Position numbers and translations under genes: made by a program
Assembly: GCA_018241725.1 (NCBI GenBank)
Contig: JAFEDI010000077.1
Location: forward strand, 1 to 64,000
From: Pseudomonadota bacterium
GTDB lineage: Bacteria; Pseudomonadota; Gammaproteobacteria; Burkholderiales; Rhodocyclaceae
Length of the DNA stretch: 64,000 bases
Direction of reading: 5' to 3'
Shown here: positions 9,282-16,555 of the stretch, one piece after another
Layout: each line of letters opens with the position of its first letter
Numbering within the stretch: the first letter of the stretch is position 1
The notes under the pieces: model-generated
Databases searched by the model: none
What the model was told of the DNA's origin: nothing
The model's input: only the letters and a program-made list of their open reading frames with translations

Positions 9282-9773
9282 TCAGCTAGTGAAGCCAACG
9301 ACAGCGGACAGCGCCTCGGCGTACTGCACGTTGTGCTGCTTGGCGTAGGACTTGGCGGCGGCGTCGATCTCGGCGTCGGTCTTGCCCTTGGCGCTGCCGG
9401 CTTCGGGCTTCTCGCCCGCGTTGCCCGGAGCGAATTCGCCGAACTGGACGACCGGGCCGACGCCGGCAATGAAGCCCTTGAGCCATTCGGCGGGATTGAC
9501 CTTCTTGGTCACGCCAGCCTCGGCGAACTCGACGGTCTGGCTGTCAGCCAGGGCCGTCAGCACAGCGGGCAGCGCGGCGGCATCGGGCTTCTTCAGCTTG
9601 CCGGCGGCCAGCTGGGCCTCGGCGAACTGCACGAAACCGGCGTGGCGCTCCTGGCGCTGCTGCTCGGCAAACTGGGCCAGTTGAGCCTTGGCTGCGGCGG
9701 CTTCGGCCTCGGCAGCAGCCTGCGCAGCTTTCGCGGCCTTCGCCTCGGCTTCGAGGCGTTCCTTTTCGTCCAT
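9282..9773 (-). CDS. Scaffold protein from nested internal start (Mu gpZ-like)
   Basis: In-frame ATG 9773 is preceded on the minus strand by AGGAG six bases away, a good ribosome site inside the protease gene. Translation from it yields a 163-residue protein beginning MDEKERLEAEAKAAKAA, which is just the coiled-coil scaffold and C-terminal part. Mu makes gpZ from the 3' half of gene I in the same way. The nested start is directly visible; that it is used is inferred. Confidence 0.65.
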   Translation of the reverse strand: MDEKERLEAEAKAAKAAQAAAEAEAAAAKAQLAQFAEQQRQERHAGFVQFAEAQLAAGKLKKPDAAALPAVLTALADSQTVEFAEAGVTKKVNPAEWLKGFIAGVGPVVQFGEFAPGNAGEKPEAGSAKGKTDAEIDAAAKSYAKQHNVQYAEALSAVVGFTS

Positions 9774-10268
9774 GGATAACTCCTGAGTGGTTTTGCCGGA
9801 ACCGCCGGCCTCGGAAAAACAGACGAAGCCTTCGCCGGCCTCGGATTCGGAAAACTGGATGTCCTTCAGCCCGGCGACAGCCGGCGGCTGCGCGCCCAGA
9901 AAGGCCACGTGGCGCAAGTACCAGGTGCCGGGCTTCGGATTGGAAGGGTGTTGCGGAGGGTAAAAAGCGGCGGAGCGCTTTTTATAGCGACCGGCAGCCA
10001 CCATCTCGGCGAACTGGGGTTCGACCTGGTGCGGGTCCATGACCAGGCGACCGGCGGCATTGACAGACAGCCCCTTGACCCAGCCATAGGCCGGCAGATT
10101 GGATGCGGGGTGGCCGACGGTCAGCGGCGCCTCGCGCAGGGCCGGGTCATAGTCCGCCGCCATGCCCGCGATGGAGGCTGCGTCGAAGACGTGCTCGATG
10201 CCCGAGTCGTCGATTTGACGACCCGGCTTGAAGATCTCGATTGCGGGGGGAAGTGTTTGAGTGCCCAT
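9282..10268 (-). CDS. Mu gpI-like prohead protease/scaffold
   Basis: The 328-residue protein resembles Mu gpI. The N-terminal half (1-165, including LTVGHPASNLPAYGWVKGL, LVMDPHQVEPQFAEMVAAG and YKKRSAAFY) is the head-maturation protease domain. From about residue 166 a long Ala/Glu coiled coil (KERLEAEAKAAKAAQAAAEA) forms a scaffold. It is the first gene of the leftward head-tail operon. The proposed late promoter ends 19 bases before its ATG. The scaffold half can also be made alone from an internal start at 9773. Confidence 0.88.
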   Translation of the reverse strand: MGTQTLPPAIEIFKPGRQIDDSGIEHVFDAASIAGMAADYDPALREAPLTVGHPASNLPAYGWVKGLSVNAAGRLVMDPHQVEPQFAEMVAAGRYKKRSAAFYPPQHPSNPKPGTWYLRHVAFLGAQPPAVAGLKDIQFSESEAGEGFVCFSEAGGSGKTTQELSMDEKERLEAEAKAAKAAQAAAEAEAAAAKAQLAQFAEQQRQERHAGFVQFAEAQLAAGKLKKPDAAALPAVLTALADSQTVEFAEAGVTKKVNPAEWLKGFIAGVGPVVQFGEFAPGNAGEKPEAGSAKGKTDAEIDAAAKSYAKQHNVQYAEALSAVVGFTS

Positions 10269-10287
10269 GCCCGCTATCGTCGCGCGG

Positions 10288-10319
10288 GCGCGAGTAGGGG
10301 CTTAAATGAACGGGTTCAA
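10288..10319 (-). promoter_or_regulatory. Proposed late promoter element, copy 1 (protease/capsid operon)
   Basis: Read on the minus strand this has TTGAAC, then TTCATTTA, then CTCGCGC, and ends 19 bases before the protease ATG. Two related elements lie at 13298-13328 and 25482-25512. This copy has one extra base before CTCGCGC. Its left part contains the dyad TGAAC-CC-GTTCA, a possible site for the Mor-type activator. Confidence 0.6.
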
Positions 10320-10355
10320 TCTCTTGGCGGATGCTGCAGGCGCTCCTTTACGCAC

Positions 10356-10387
10356 TTGGCCCGCAGTTTCAAGGTGGCAAAGAACGG
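10356..10387 (+). repeat. Leader repeat, copy 1, before cargo gene
   Basis: The segment from TTGGCCCGCAGTTTCA to AACGG closely matches 11013-11041, with small insertions. It lies 46 bases upstream of the first cargo gene. It may be a shared promoter/operator or a scar of stepwise cargo acquisition. Confidence 0.5.
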
Positions 10388-10433
10388 CTAGAGTACAGCC
10401 CGACATACCCCCACATCATGGAGATCGCGGATC

Positions 10434-10952
10434 ATGCGCAAAGAACCTTCCGGCCACATTTACATGCACGCACAGCAGTTCTTCCGACTTGCTGAGCATG
10501 CCTTCAAAGACGACTATCTCCTCAGCACAGCTCCGTACGCGGTCACTGCGAACTACGCGTTCTGCGTCGAGATCCTGCTGAAGGCTTGTGATCCAAAACT
10601 GGAATATCTCTCACCATCGCCCGAGGACGACACCGAAGCCGACTTGAGACATGAACCTGCTGACGACGAGGCCAGATTGGTCCGGGCTGCAATCTATTGT
10701 TCGAACATCTCCGGGCATGACCTAGTCAAGATCTTCGAGAAGCTCGACCAGGAAACCGCGACTAAAGTAAGCCAACTCTTCGAGGAACAGACTGGCGAGC
10801 AAATCCTTCCGCTTCTTGAGGAATGCCGACGTTACTTCATACAGGCTAGGTACCCCTACGACAAAGGCAACCGGATTGGCTTCGACATCGCGAAAGTGCG
10901 GCTGCTGGCTACCGGATTGATGGGCGGACTTCCAAACTGGAACAAGTCGTAG
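10434..10952 (+). CDS. Cargo protein of unknown function, HEPN-like appearance
   Basis: The 172-residue product is helical and soluble. Features are an AHAFKD..L..APYAVTANYAFCVEILLKA segment, a GHDLVKIFEKL helix near residue 100 and a C-terminal RRYFIQARYPYDKG. This arrangement recalls HEPN-type proteins, but the RNase motif (R then H 4-6 residues later) is not present, so activity cannot be claimed. It is transcribed against the phage late genes on either side and has visibly lower GC than its neighbours, which suggests recent acquisition. A role in superinfection exclusion or anti-phage defence is speculation from context. Confidence 0.75.
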   Translation: MRKEPSGHIYMHAQQFFRLAEHAFKDDYLLSTAPYAVTANYAFCVEILLKACDPKLEYLSPSPEDDTEADLRHEPADDEARLVRAAIYCSNISGHDLVKIFEKLDQETATKVSQLFEEQTGEQILPLLEECRRYFIQARYPYDKGNRIGFDIAKVRLLATGLMGGLPNWNKS

Positions 10953-11012
10953 AGTTTTCATACCCAGGTAACACGTCCACCTAGCTAGCCGACCGAGTGC
11001 GGCATTCAACAA

Positions 11013-11041
11013 TTGGACCCGCAATTTCATGAAAAAAACGG
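11013..11041 (+). repeat. Leader repeat, copy 2, spanning start of second cargo gene
   Basis: TTGGACCCGCAATTTCA followed by AAAAACGG repeats the segment at 10356-10387. In this copy the ATG of the second cargo gene lies inside the repeat. Confidence 0.5.
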
Positions 11042-11766
11042 AATCATTTGTCGCCTATAAACACACTGAAAGGAAATGGGCTAAGGATCTAAAGCTGCAT
11101 GGACGCCTTAAGCTCTCTTCGTATGATTACTACCATGACATCGAGAGTTCACAGGTGGGGATTGAAGATCCGCTAGAAGGTGTAGGCATAGTTGACTTGA
11201 CGGGTTTCTATCCTGCGGAAACCCCTGATGCCCAAACCAGTGTGTTCACTGGAGAGACGGTAAACGATGGGTTCACATTGCTAAATGCAGCAGGACGTGC
11301 CCGCGGTCTAAAAGGACGCGCTTTGGTTGTCGAGGCTATTAGGGAAACGATGGGTATTGATCTTTCAAATTGCAATATTCATGTATCCCAGACCCATATT
11401 GAACATAGGTGTCCGCCTCTTTACATCTACTCCATGACTTATAGCAGCACACCGGGAATCTTCGACTGTCCTGAACAGGGGCAGAAATACGATGCAGTCG
11501 TGAAAATTCCTGACTGGAGGCGTCTAGCGCAAGCTATTTTACTTTCTGCCCCGGAGTCTCTCGCGCGCGTGCATGGCGCGAGCGTGATTTATGAGCCTCG
11601 TATAGTTCATGCATCCCAAGGAAACCTCGACAACAGTCCGTTTCGAAAAAACACATCCTTCGCATGGCAAAAGGAGGTTCGTTTAGTGTTCGAACCGAGA
11701 GGTGAGATGAAAAAGCACATTTTTGTCGAGGGAAAGAGAGTTAAGAAGAGCTTGCAGGGCGGCTAG
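11029..11766 (+). CDS. Low-GC cargo protein of unknown function (245 aa)
   Basis: The product begins MKKTESFVAYKHTERKWAKD and ends KKSLQGG. It is soluble, with no signal peptide or membrane segment. The layout is loosely like DUF2971-type proteins: an N-terminal YKHTERKWAKDLKLHGRLKLS, and near the C-terminus FRKNTSFAWQKEVRLVFEP, where a conserved lysine-tryptophan-glutamate-arginine pattern would be expected. That resemblance is weak. Codon use and GC are clearly lower than in the surrounding phage genes. It ends just before a strong hairpin terminator that separates it from the converging spike gene. The neighbouring cargo gene lies 76 bases upstream on the same strand, so they may act as a pair. 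Confidence 0.75.
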   Translation: MKKTESFVAYKHTERKWAKDLKLHGRLKLSSYDYYHDIESSQVGIEDPLEGVGIVDLTGFYPAETPDAQTSVFTGETVNDGFTLLNAAGRARGLKGRALVVEAIRETMGIDLSNCNIHVSQTHIEHRCPPLYIYSMTYSSTPGIFDCPEQGQKYDAVVKIPDWRRLAQAILLSAPESLARVHGASVIYEPRIVHASQGNLDNSPFRKNTSFAWQKEVRLVFEPRGEMKKHIFVEGKRVKKSLQGG

Positions 11767-11772
11767 CCAAAT

Positions 11773-11804
11773 GCCCCTGGACGCTCCGGAGTCCAGGGGC
11801 TTTA
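11773..11804. terminator. Terminator hairpin between converging cargo and spike genes
   Basis: A perfect 10-bp stem GCCCCTGGAC/GTCCAGGGGC with an 8-base loop lies in the 39 bases between the two converging stops. It is followed by TTTAG on the plus strand. It would stop transcripts of the cargo genes and perhaps also of the spike gene. Confidence 0.75.
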
Positions 11805-11805
11805 G

Positions 11806-13245
11806 TCAGTACATTTCGATCCGACCATTTTCCGCCGCGCTCAACGAGCCGCCGACGATGCGCGTTCCGCGGTAACGAATCACCGCGTTCTGCCGAGCAC
11901 GCAACGCATACACCTTGCAACCCACGATGCCGCCGTCGAGCCATACCTGTGCATTGTCCAGCGCCTGGATGGTCACAGGGTCAAAGCCGCCGCCGAACAC
12001 AACGTCACCGCGCGAGTCGAGAACCGTAGGCTCGACAATGAACAACTGAGAGTCGTTGATATAGGCAACCTCGCCGCCGAATGAAGACCCGAGGTCCGGC
12101 ATCACGGACAGCACGACGCACGTTTCGTGGCCCGTCTCCGAGTTGTTCGAAAGATTCCCAAGCAATCCGTTGTACCGGGACCGGCACTTGTAATAGTAGA
12201 CATACAGCTTCGACTGCCCACCAAGTGACCAGTGAACGTTGAATGAGTCCGCACCGCCGTAAAAGCCATCGCACTCAATCAGAGAAATCAAGCCGGGGCA
12301 GTCTCGAAGACGCCAGTTGTTGAACGCCAAGTGGGAATATCGAGCGCCGCAATTCTTGAATACGAACCGCTTGTCCGCTGCCGCCGCCGAAGTGCCCACC
12401 ACGTCGACCGGATAGCCGCCCTCAAACTCGAAATTGAAAAACCCGCAGCCGCTGGGCGTCGTGTCGTCGAGCTTCAGGACGTTGGTTACCAACATCACTG
12501 CGGTATTGCTGTCGGTAACTGCTGCGCCATCCAGGCGGTTGACATATACCTTTCCGGAGTTGGCGCCAGCGCCCTGCGCCCACGAACCGGGCGTTGTGGC
12601 AACCACCGTTTCATCAGCCACCTTCTTCAGTTCAACGTAGTTGCCGAACTCATCGTCCTCATTGAGCGTATCAAACACACGCGAAACGTTTGCTCGCGTT
12701 GCCCAATACATCGTCCCAGACTGGAGGGTCCAGGCGAGGGAGTCCGACATACGAACCTTGGCACGCCCAGGCCCATCGCCTTCTGCGAGGGTCGGCACCG
12801 TCGGGATGGGCCAGGGGGCTGCACCTGCAACCCGGTTGAACACTACACCCTTGCGAATCTTGACCTTGATCCGACCAGGAACACCGCCGGCATTCAGCGT
12901 GTCCTGAGCCTTCTTGATTGTCTTGAATGCCTGGCTGTAGTCACCAACATACGAACCAAGTCCGGTATTCGTATCCAGACCATACAGACCATCCACGTGA
13001 TAGCAGGGGCCTGTGTAGCAGGCCGGATTGACCTGCAGCTGCGGCACGAGCGACGACGAGACGTTGCGGCCCGTGCGAAAAAGCTGGATCGGAAACTTGT
13101 CGTGAGGCCATGCGAAACCGGCCGGGAACGTGATCGGCTCGATTAATACATTCCCCCCATCCCCACTTGGAATGACAGTCACCGGCGTTGCGCCCGTCTT
13201 CAGCCCTGCACGCCGAAGCATATCTTTGATCTTTACCATACTCAT
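11806..13245 (-). CDS. Beta-helix (spike-like) phage protein
   Basis: The start is taken at ATG 13245 (MSMVKIKDMLRRAG); an in-frame ATG at 13260 adds five residues. The 479-residue product has many short repeats of the right-handed parallel beta-helix type in its C-terminal two-thirds (ISLIECDGFYGGADSFN, QLFIVEPTVLDSRGDVVFG, AQVWLDGGIVGCKVYALR, AVIRYRGTRIVGGSL), as in tailspikes and pectate-lyase-like proteins. The N-terminal 100 residues could be a virion-binding part. A receptor-binding or polysaccharide-degrading role is likely but no catalytic residues can be named. It lies far from the tail genes and has its own late-promoter-like element. Confidence 0.75.
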   Translation of the reverse strand: MSMVKIKDMLRRAGLKTGATPVTVIPSGDGGNVLIEPITFPAGFAWPHDKFPIQLFRTGRNVSSSLVPQLQVNPACYTGPCYHVDGLYGLDTNTGLGSYVGDYSQAFKTIKKAQDTLNAGGVPGRIKVKIRKGVVFNRVAGAAPWPIPTVPTLAEGDGPGRAKVRMSDSLAWTLQSGTMYWATRANVSRVFDTLNEDDEFGNYVELKKVADETVVATTPGSWAQGAGANSGKVYVNRLDGAAVTDSNTAVMLVTNVLKLDDTTPSGCGFFNFEFEGGYPVDVVGTSAAAADKRFVFKNCGARYSHLAFNNWRLRDCPGLISLIECDGFYGGADSFNVHWSLGGQSKLYVYYYKCRSRYNGLLGNLSNNSETGHETCVVLSVMPDLGSSFGGEVAYINDSQLFIVEPTVLDSRGDVVFGGGFDPVTIQALDNAQVWLDGGIVGCKVYALRARQNAVIRYRGTRIVGGSLSAAENGRIEMY

Positions 13246-13297
13246 GGCTGCTAATCCCATTGAAAGAGTTCAATTGATAGAGCCATGCTTCCGGATC

Positions 13298-13328
13298 GCG
13301 CGAGCCTGCGGTAACTGATCCGGTTCAA
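13298..13328 (-). promoter_or_regulatory. Proposed late promoter element, copy 2 (spike gene)
   Basis: On the minus strand this reads TTGAAC, then ATCAGTTA, then CTCGCGC with exactly the spacing seen at 25482-25512. It lies 37-52 bases upstream of the spike start, depending on which ATG is used, and points toward that gene. Confidence 0.5.
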
Positions 13329-13362
13329 TGTTTTCCAGGTCCGTTCAAACGAACCGGCCGCC

Positions 13363-13388
13363 ACAAAAGAAAAAGGGGCCGCAGCCCC
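13363..13388 (-). terminator. Terminator of the early operon after mor
   Basis: On the minus strand a GGGGC/GCCCC stem with a TGCG loop is followed by TTTTTCTTTT, a classic Rho-independent terminator. It lies 40 bases after the mor stop and isolates the early operon from the spike gene. Confidence 0.85.
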
Positions 13389-13428
13389 TCCCAAACGATC
13401 CCAATTCATCCCAAACCAAAACCACGGG

Positions 13429-13854
13429 CTACGTAGCACCCCCGAGGTCCAAACTGCCTTGCCGGGATCGGATCTCCTCGCGCCTCAGAATCGAGAAATA
13501 CTTGTACAGCACCCGCACCGATACATTGGACTCGGACGCCAGCTGGGGGATGTTGCGGCCATTGAACCGGCGGTACAGCTCGCGGTATTCGAGGGCCGCT
13601 TCGTAGTCGTCGCCCTTGGGCAGGTAGGGCTGCTGGCCGCCCAGCTCGGCGCGCAGCACGTCGGCGGCGAGCATCGTCATCTCGATGCGGCGCTGCTCGT
13701 CGAGCTCGGCATCGGCCGCATGCAGGCCGATGTGAATGCACTCGGCGATGGTGCGCCACACCTCCGGATAGTCCGGGCCCAGTGCGGTCGACAGCGGCGC
13801 CAGCTGCTCGGCCGGCGTCGTGGTCAGGCGCGGGACGGCTCGACGCTTAAGCAC
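13429..13854 (-). CDS. mor: Mor-family transcription activator
   Basis: The 141-residue product matches the Mor/C family of Mu middle/late activators: a helical dimerisation part (EVWRTIAECIHIGLHAADAELDEQRRIEMTMLAADVL) followed by a C-terminal helix-turn-helix with YRRFNGRNIPQLASESNVSVRVLYKYF. In Mu these bind dyads just upstream of the -35 region and recruit RNA polymerase. Only one Mor-type gene is seen here, so it may serve as the late activator directly. Its ATG overlaps the end of the gemA frame (8 bases), so they are translationally coupled, and it ends the early operon. Confidence 0.9.
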   Translation of the reverse strand: MLKRRAVPRLTTTPAEQLAPLSTALGPDYPEVWRTIAECIHIGLHAADAELDEQRRIEMTMLAADVLRAELGGQQPYLPKGDDYEAALEYRELYRRFNGRNIPQLASESNVSVRVLYKYFSILRREEIRSRQGSLDLGGAT

Positions 13855-14290
13855 GGCGATCCACCCACTGCTTGAGGCTTTCGATCAGCGTCCGCTCCTG
13901 GGCCGGCGTCAAAAAGGTCAGCGCTTCGACGTGATTCTCGGTCTGCGCCTTTATCCACGCGAGAAGGCCTTTCATCGTGCGATCGCGCACCCGGCCGGCG
14001 TCGGCCAGCTGCTACCACAGGGACCACATCTTGCGCTGGGGCGCCGTGAGCGGCCGGCGCTTGCTTCCGCCGTCCGGCCGCGGAAAGCCCGCAACGTGGA
14101 AGTGTTCAATGATCGCCAGCAGCTCGGCGATGCTGCAGGCCTTGCTGCTGGTCTTGCCCGACGCGCGGGCGGCGAGCGCGGCGCGGTAGGTGTCGTCGTC
14201 GAGCTTCAGCCAGGTCTTGGCCACATGCACCTGGCGCACCAGGGCGGCATGCTGGCCAGCGCGAGCGGCGGCGAAGGGTGCGCTGGCCAT
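13847..14290 (-). pseudogene. gemA: gemA (Mu gp16-like) interrupted by an in-frame amber codon
   Basis: The frame from ATG 14290 encodes a GemA-like regulatory protein (VHVAKTWLKLDDDTYRAALA, then KRRPLTAPQRKMWSLW). It meets TAG at 14012-14014, codon 93, where related proteins have WQQL; a single C-to-T change in CAG would explain it. The same frame continues with QLADAGRVRDRTMKGLLAW and stops at TAA 13847, overlapping the mor start as an intact gemA would. As read, it makes a 92-residue truncated product. Either the gene is newly inactivated, or the stop is suppressed, or it is a sequencing error. Confidence 0.85.
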
Positions 14291-14292
14291 GA

Positions 14293-15192
14293 TCAGCCCT
14301 CCTGCTCGCCGCCCAGGGCTTTGAGCAGCGCCGGGATCAGGCGCGACAGCTCGCCGCTCATCAGCGCGAAGTCGGCTTCGATCTGCATGTCGGTGGCGTC
14401 GGCCTGGCGCTCGGCTTCTTCCTTGATCACGTCCAGGAAGGCCAGCTGCTTGACCTCCATCTTCTCGGTGAGGATGAAGGAGATCCGATCGTCGAAGGTC
14501 AGCGCCATGCGGGTCGGCAGCTTGCCGGCGGCCAGGTGGTCCTGCACGTCCTTGCCGTCCAGTGCGTGGCGCATGTAGCGCACCGCGGCATGTTCGTCGG
14601 TGACGGCGCGCAGCTCGCAGTCCAGGTCGATGGTGAAGGCGCCCGTGGCCTCCTTGGCGGCCAGCCAGTCGGTCATCACGGATACCGGCGACAGCTGGGT
14701 CTTGACCATCTTCACCGGCAGCTCGTCCAGCGTGTCGCGCAGCGCGTCGAGGACTTCCTGGGCATGCGCCTGGCTGGCGGCGTCGATGACCAGCCAGCCG
14801 CCCACCGGGTCGATCCAGGTGAAGACCCGCCGGCGGCGTTTGAAGGCCTTGGGGAGCAATTCGGCCAGCGTCAGCTCCTTGAGCTCCTTCATCTGCTTGC
14901 GGCCGGGCTTGTAGCCTTGCTCGGCCTCGACCAGTTCGGCCTTGGCGGCGGCCTCCTCATTGACCACCGACGCGGGCAGCAGCTTCTGTTCGACGGTCAG
15001 CGCAATCAGGAAATGGCCGCCGACCGCCAGCACGAAGCGGTCATCCTTGGTCGGAGAGCTCCAGCCGCGGCTGGTCATGTCCTGGCTGCCGCAGGGCTGG
15101 AAGGGCCGCGCGGCGAGCTTGTCGGCAAGGGCTTCGGAAGTCAGCGCCCAGTTCGTGGGGAGACGGTAGATCTGCAGGTTACGGAACCACAT
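14293..15192 (-). CDS. rdgC: RdgC-type recombination-associated protein
   Basis: The 299-residue product is full-length RdgC: it begins MWFRNLQIYRL, has GWSSPTKDD in the N-terminal part, and EEQGYKPGRKQMKELK-like and TWIDPVGGWLVID segments centrally. RdgC forms a ring-shaped dimer on double-stranded DNA and restrains RecA. It is usually a chromosomal gene; here it lies inside the early operon with two bases to the DUF2786 gene and two bases to gemA, so it is a true phage gene. It may protect replicating or transposing phage DNA from host recombination, an inference. Confidence 0.92.
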   Translation of the reverse strand: MWFRNLQIYRLPTNWALTSEALADKLAARPFQPCGSQDMTSRGWSSPTKDDRFVLAVGGHFLIALTVEQKLLPASVVNEEAAAKAELVEAEQGYKPGRKQMKELKELTLAELLPKAFKRRRRVFTWIDPVGGWLVIDAASQAHAQEVLDALRDTLDELPVKMVKTQLSPVSVMTDWLAAKEATGAFTIDLDCELRAVTDEHAAVRYMRHALDGKDVQDHLAAGKLPTRMALTFDDRISFILTEKMEVKQLAFLDVIKEEAERQADATDMQIEADFALMSGELSRLIPALLKALGGEQEG

Positions 15193-15194
15193 GG

Positions 15195-15884
15195 TCAGCC
15201 CTCCAGTGCGAGCGGGTCGGGAGCAGCACCGACGCCACGGTTGAGAACGGCCGACCGGCCAGCTGCAGCGCCTCGCGCCAGGTCATTGACCTGGTGATCG
15301 CGCAGGCCGCTCTTAGGGCTCCGGTCTGCGGTCTTCAGCTTCTGCAGCGACGGATAGTTGACGCCCAGGAACGCCTCGACGGCCTCTTCCTGCTCCGGTG
15401 TCGTCGTCCATGCGGTGAGCGTTCCCAGGGCTGTGCGAATCCAGCCCTCGCAGAACAGATCCGCCCGTGCGGTTTTCACCGCAGGACGGCGGACGCGCTT
15501 GAGGGCCGTCCCAATGTAATCGGCACGGGCCTTGCGGGCCTGCCGGTTGAGGACGTGGAAGGCGTACGACGCCACTTCATGCGTTGCGCCGAAGCCGATG
15601 AAGACCCAGATGCCGGTGTGACGCTGGCTGAACAGCACACGGCAGCCGAAGGCCTCGCCGACGGAGACAGCCAGGTTCGCTTCCCAGGTGGCGGGCTTCG
15701 TTGCGGCCCCGGCTTTGGTGCCGCTCTCGCCGGCCTGTGCGGCCAGCATGTCCTGGTCGCTGACGCCATGGGCCTCCATCAGCTTCTGCGCCTGGCGCAA
15801 CGCTGCCGCCGCCTCATGCTCGTTGGCGCTGCTGGCCATCGCCAGGCACTTCTTGATCTTGTCGAGGATCTTCTCGTCAGCCAT
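15195..15884 (-). CDS. DUF2786 protein
   Basis: The start is ATG 15884 (MADEKILDKIKKCLAMASS), inside the previous gene's last codons. Residues 5-45 are the DUF2786 signature (KIKKCLAMASSANEHEAAAALRQ, then AQKLMEAHGVS). The rest (to 229) includes a mixed domain with IWVFIGFGATHEVASYAFHV and RADLFCEGWI, found in many phage DUF2786 proteins. Its function is unknown. It lies between a small unknown gene and rdgC in the early operon, so a DNA-metabolism role is plausible but unproven. Confidence 0.85.
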   Translation of the reverse strand: MADEKILDKIKKCLAMASSANEHEAAAALRQAQKLMEAHGVSDQDMLAAQAGESGTKAGAATKPATWEANLAVSVGEAFGCRVLFSQRHTGIWVFIGFGATHEVASYAFHVLNRQARKARADYIGTALKRVRRPAVKTARADLFCEGWIRTALGTLTAWTTTPEQEEAVEAFLGVNYPSLQKLKTADRSPKSGLRDHQVNDLARGAAAGRSAVLNRGVGAAPDPLALEG

Positions 15885-16125
15885 GGCGATACCCTTTCGG
15901 TTCCTGGAAAGTCTTGGCGCCGTTCTCCAAGATGAGCACGGCCCGGCCGTCGGCCGGATCGCGGAGCTGGAAGTGCACGGCACGGCGGGTGTTGGCGTGC
16001 ATCTGAGCGCAGGCCGGGGCCAGGTCGGCGATCGCCTGGGGCACATTCGGGATCGGCTCATCGACGATCATCACGCGGCCGCGGTTGATGATGGCCAGGC
16101 GCAGATGGGTGGGCTGTTTGCTCAC
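15877..16125 (-). CDS. Small early protein of unknown function (82 aa)
   Basis: The likely start is GTG 16125, whose bases overlap the previous stop in a GTGA junction. The product begins MSKQPTHLRLAIINRGRVMI and ends EPKGYRHG. It overlaps the DUF2786 start by eight bases. Both overlaps fit an expressed member of the operon. It has no membrane segment and no recognised motif. Confidence 0.65.
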   Translation of the reverse strand: MSKQPTHLRLAIINRGRVMIVDEPIPNVPQAIADLAPACAQMHANTRRAVHFQLRDPADGRAVLILENGAKTFQEPKGYRHG

Positions 16126-16544
16126 GATGCGCTCCTTTCCTCGACCTGGACATTGAACCGGCTCACGTCGGGCGCATCGCCGGCGGCCGGCAGCATGGCG
16201 GTGATGACTGCACGTTCGATGTCGAGCGGACGGCGGGACTTTTCGAGGAGGCGGCACAGCGCTTGGCGGGGGCCGGCCGTGCAGGTGGCGTGCAGGCCGT
16301 TGACGCCCGCGTCCTCAGCGGCGCGGGTGAGTGCAGACCGCGCGCGGTAGGTATTTGCGCGATCGATGATGATGACTTCGAACTCGTGCTTGACCGGGAC
16401 CTTCGGCGCTGCGGCCAGGGCGGCAGCCCAGATCACGTCCAGGTCGTTGCCGCCTGTTTCCGCCATGTACTTGCGGGCAGCCTCTGCGGCGGCGCGGCGC
16501 ATCTCCGGCGTGAGCTTGTTAGGAACGGTTTGCCAGGTGTTCAT
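16122..16544 (-). CDS. Early protein of unknown function (140 aa)
   Basis: The start is ATG 16544 (MNTWQTVPNKLTPEMRRAA), which has GAGG nine bases upstream and begins 12 bases after the DUF3164 stop. The N-terminal 45 residues are helical and alanine-rich (AAAEAARKYMAETGGNDLD). The middle has VKHEFEVIIIDRANTYRARS, and the remainder is unrecognised. Codon use is typical of the operon. No function can be suggested beyond membership of the early transcription unit. Confidence 0.65.
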   Translation of the reverse strand: MNTWQTVPNKLTPEMRRAAAEAARKYMAETGGNDLDVIWAAALAAAPKVPVKHEFEVIIIDRANTYRARSALTRAAEDAGVNGLHATCTAGPRQALCRLLEKSRRPLDIERAVITAMLPAAGDAPDVSRFNVQVEERSAS

Positions 16545-16555
16545 GGTGGCCGTCC

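Noticed and set aside
10434-10952. Active HEPN ribonuclease
   Set aside because: No R-x4-6-H motif is present, so only a possible fold resemblance is reported.
13298-13428. A phage end next to mor, where BcepMu-type order would place it
   Set aside because: No TGTAAGG-like terminus, 20-base end repeats or host gene fragment is present there.
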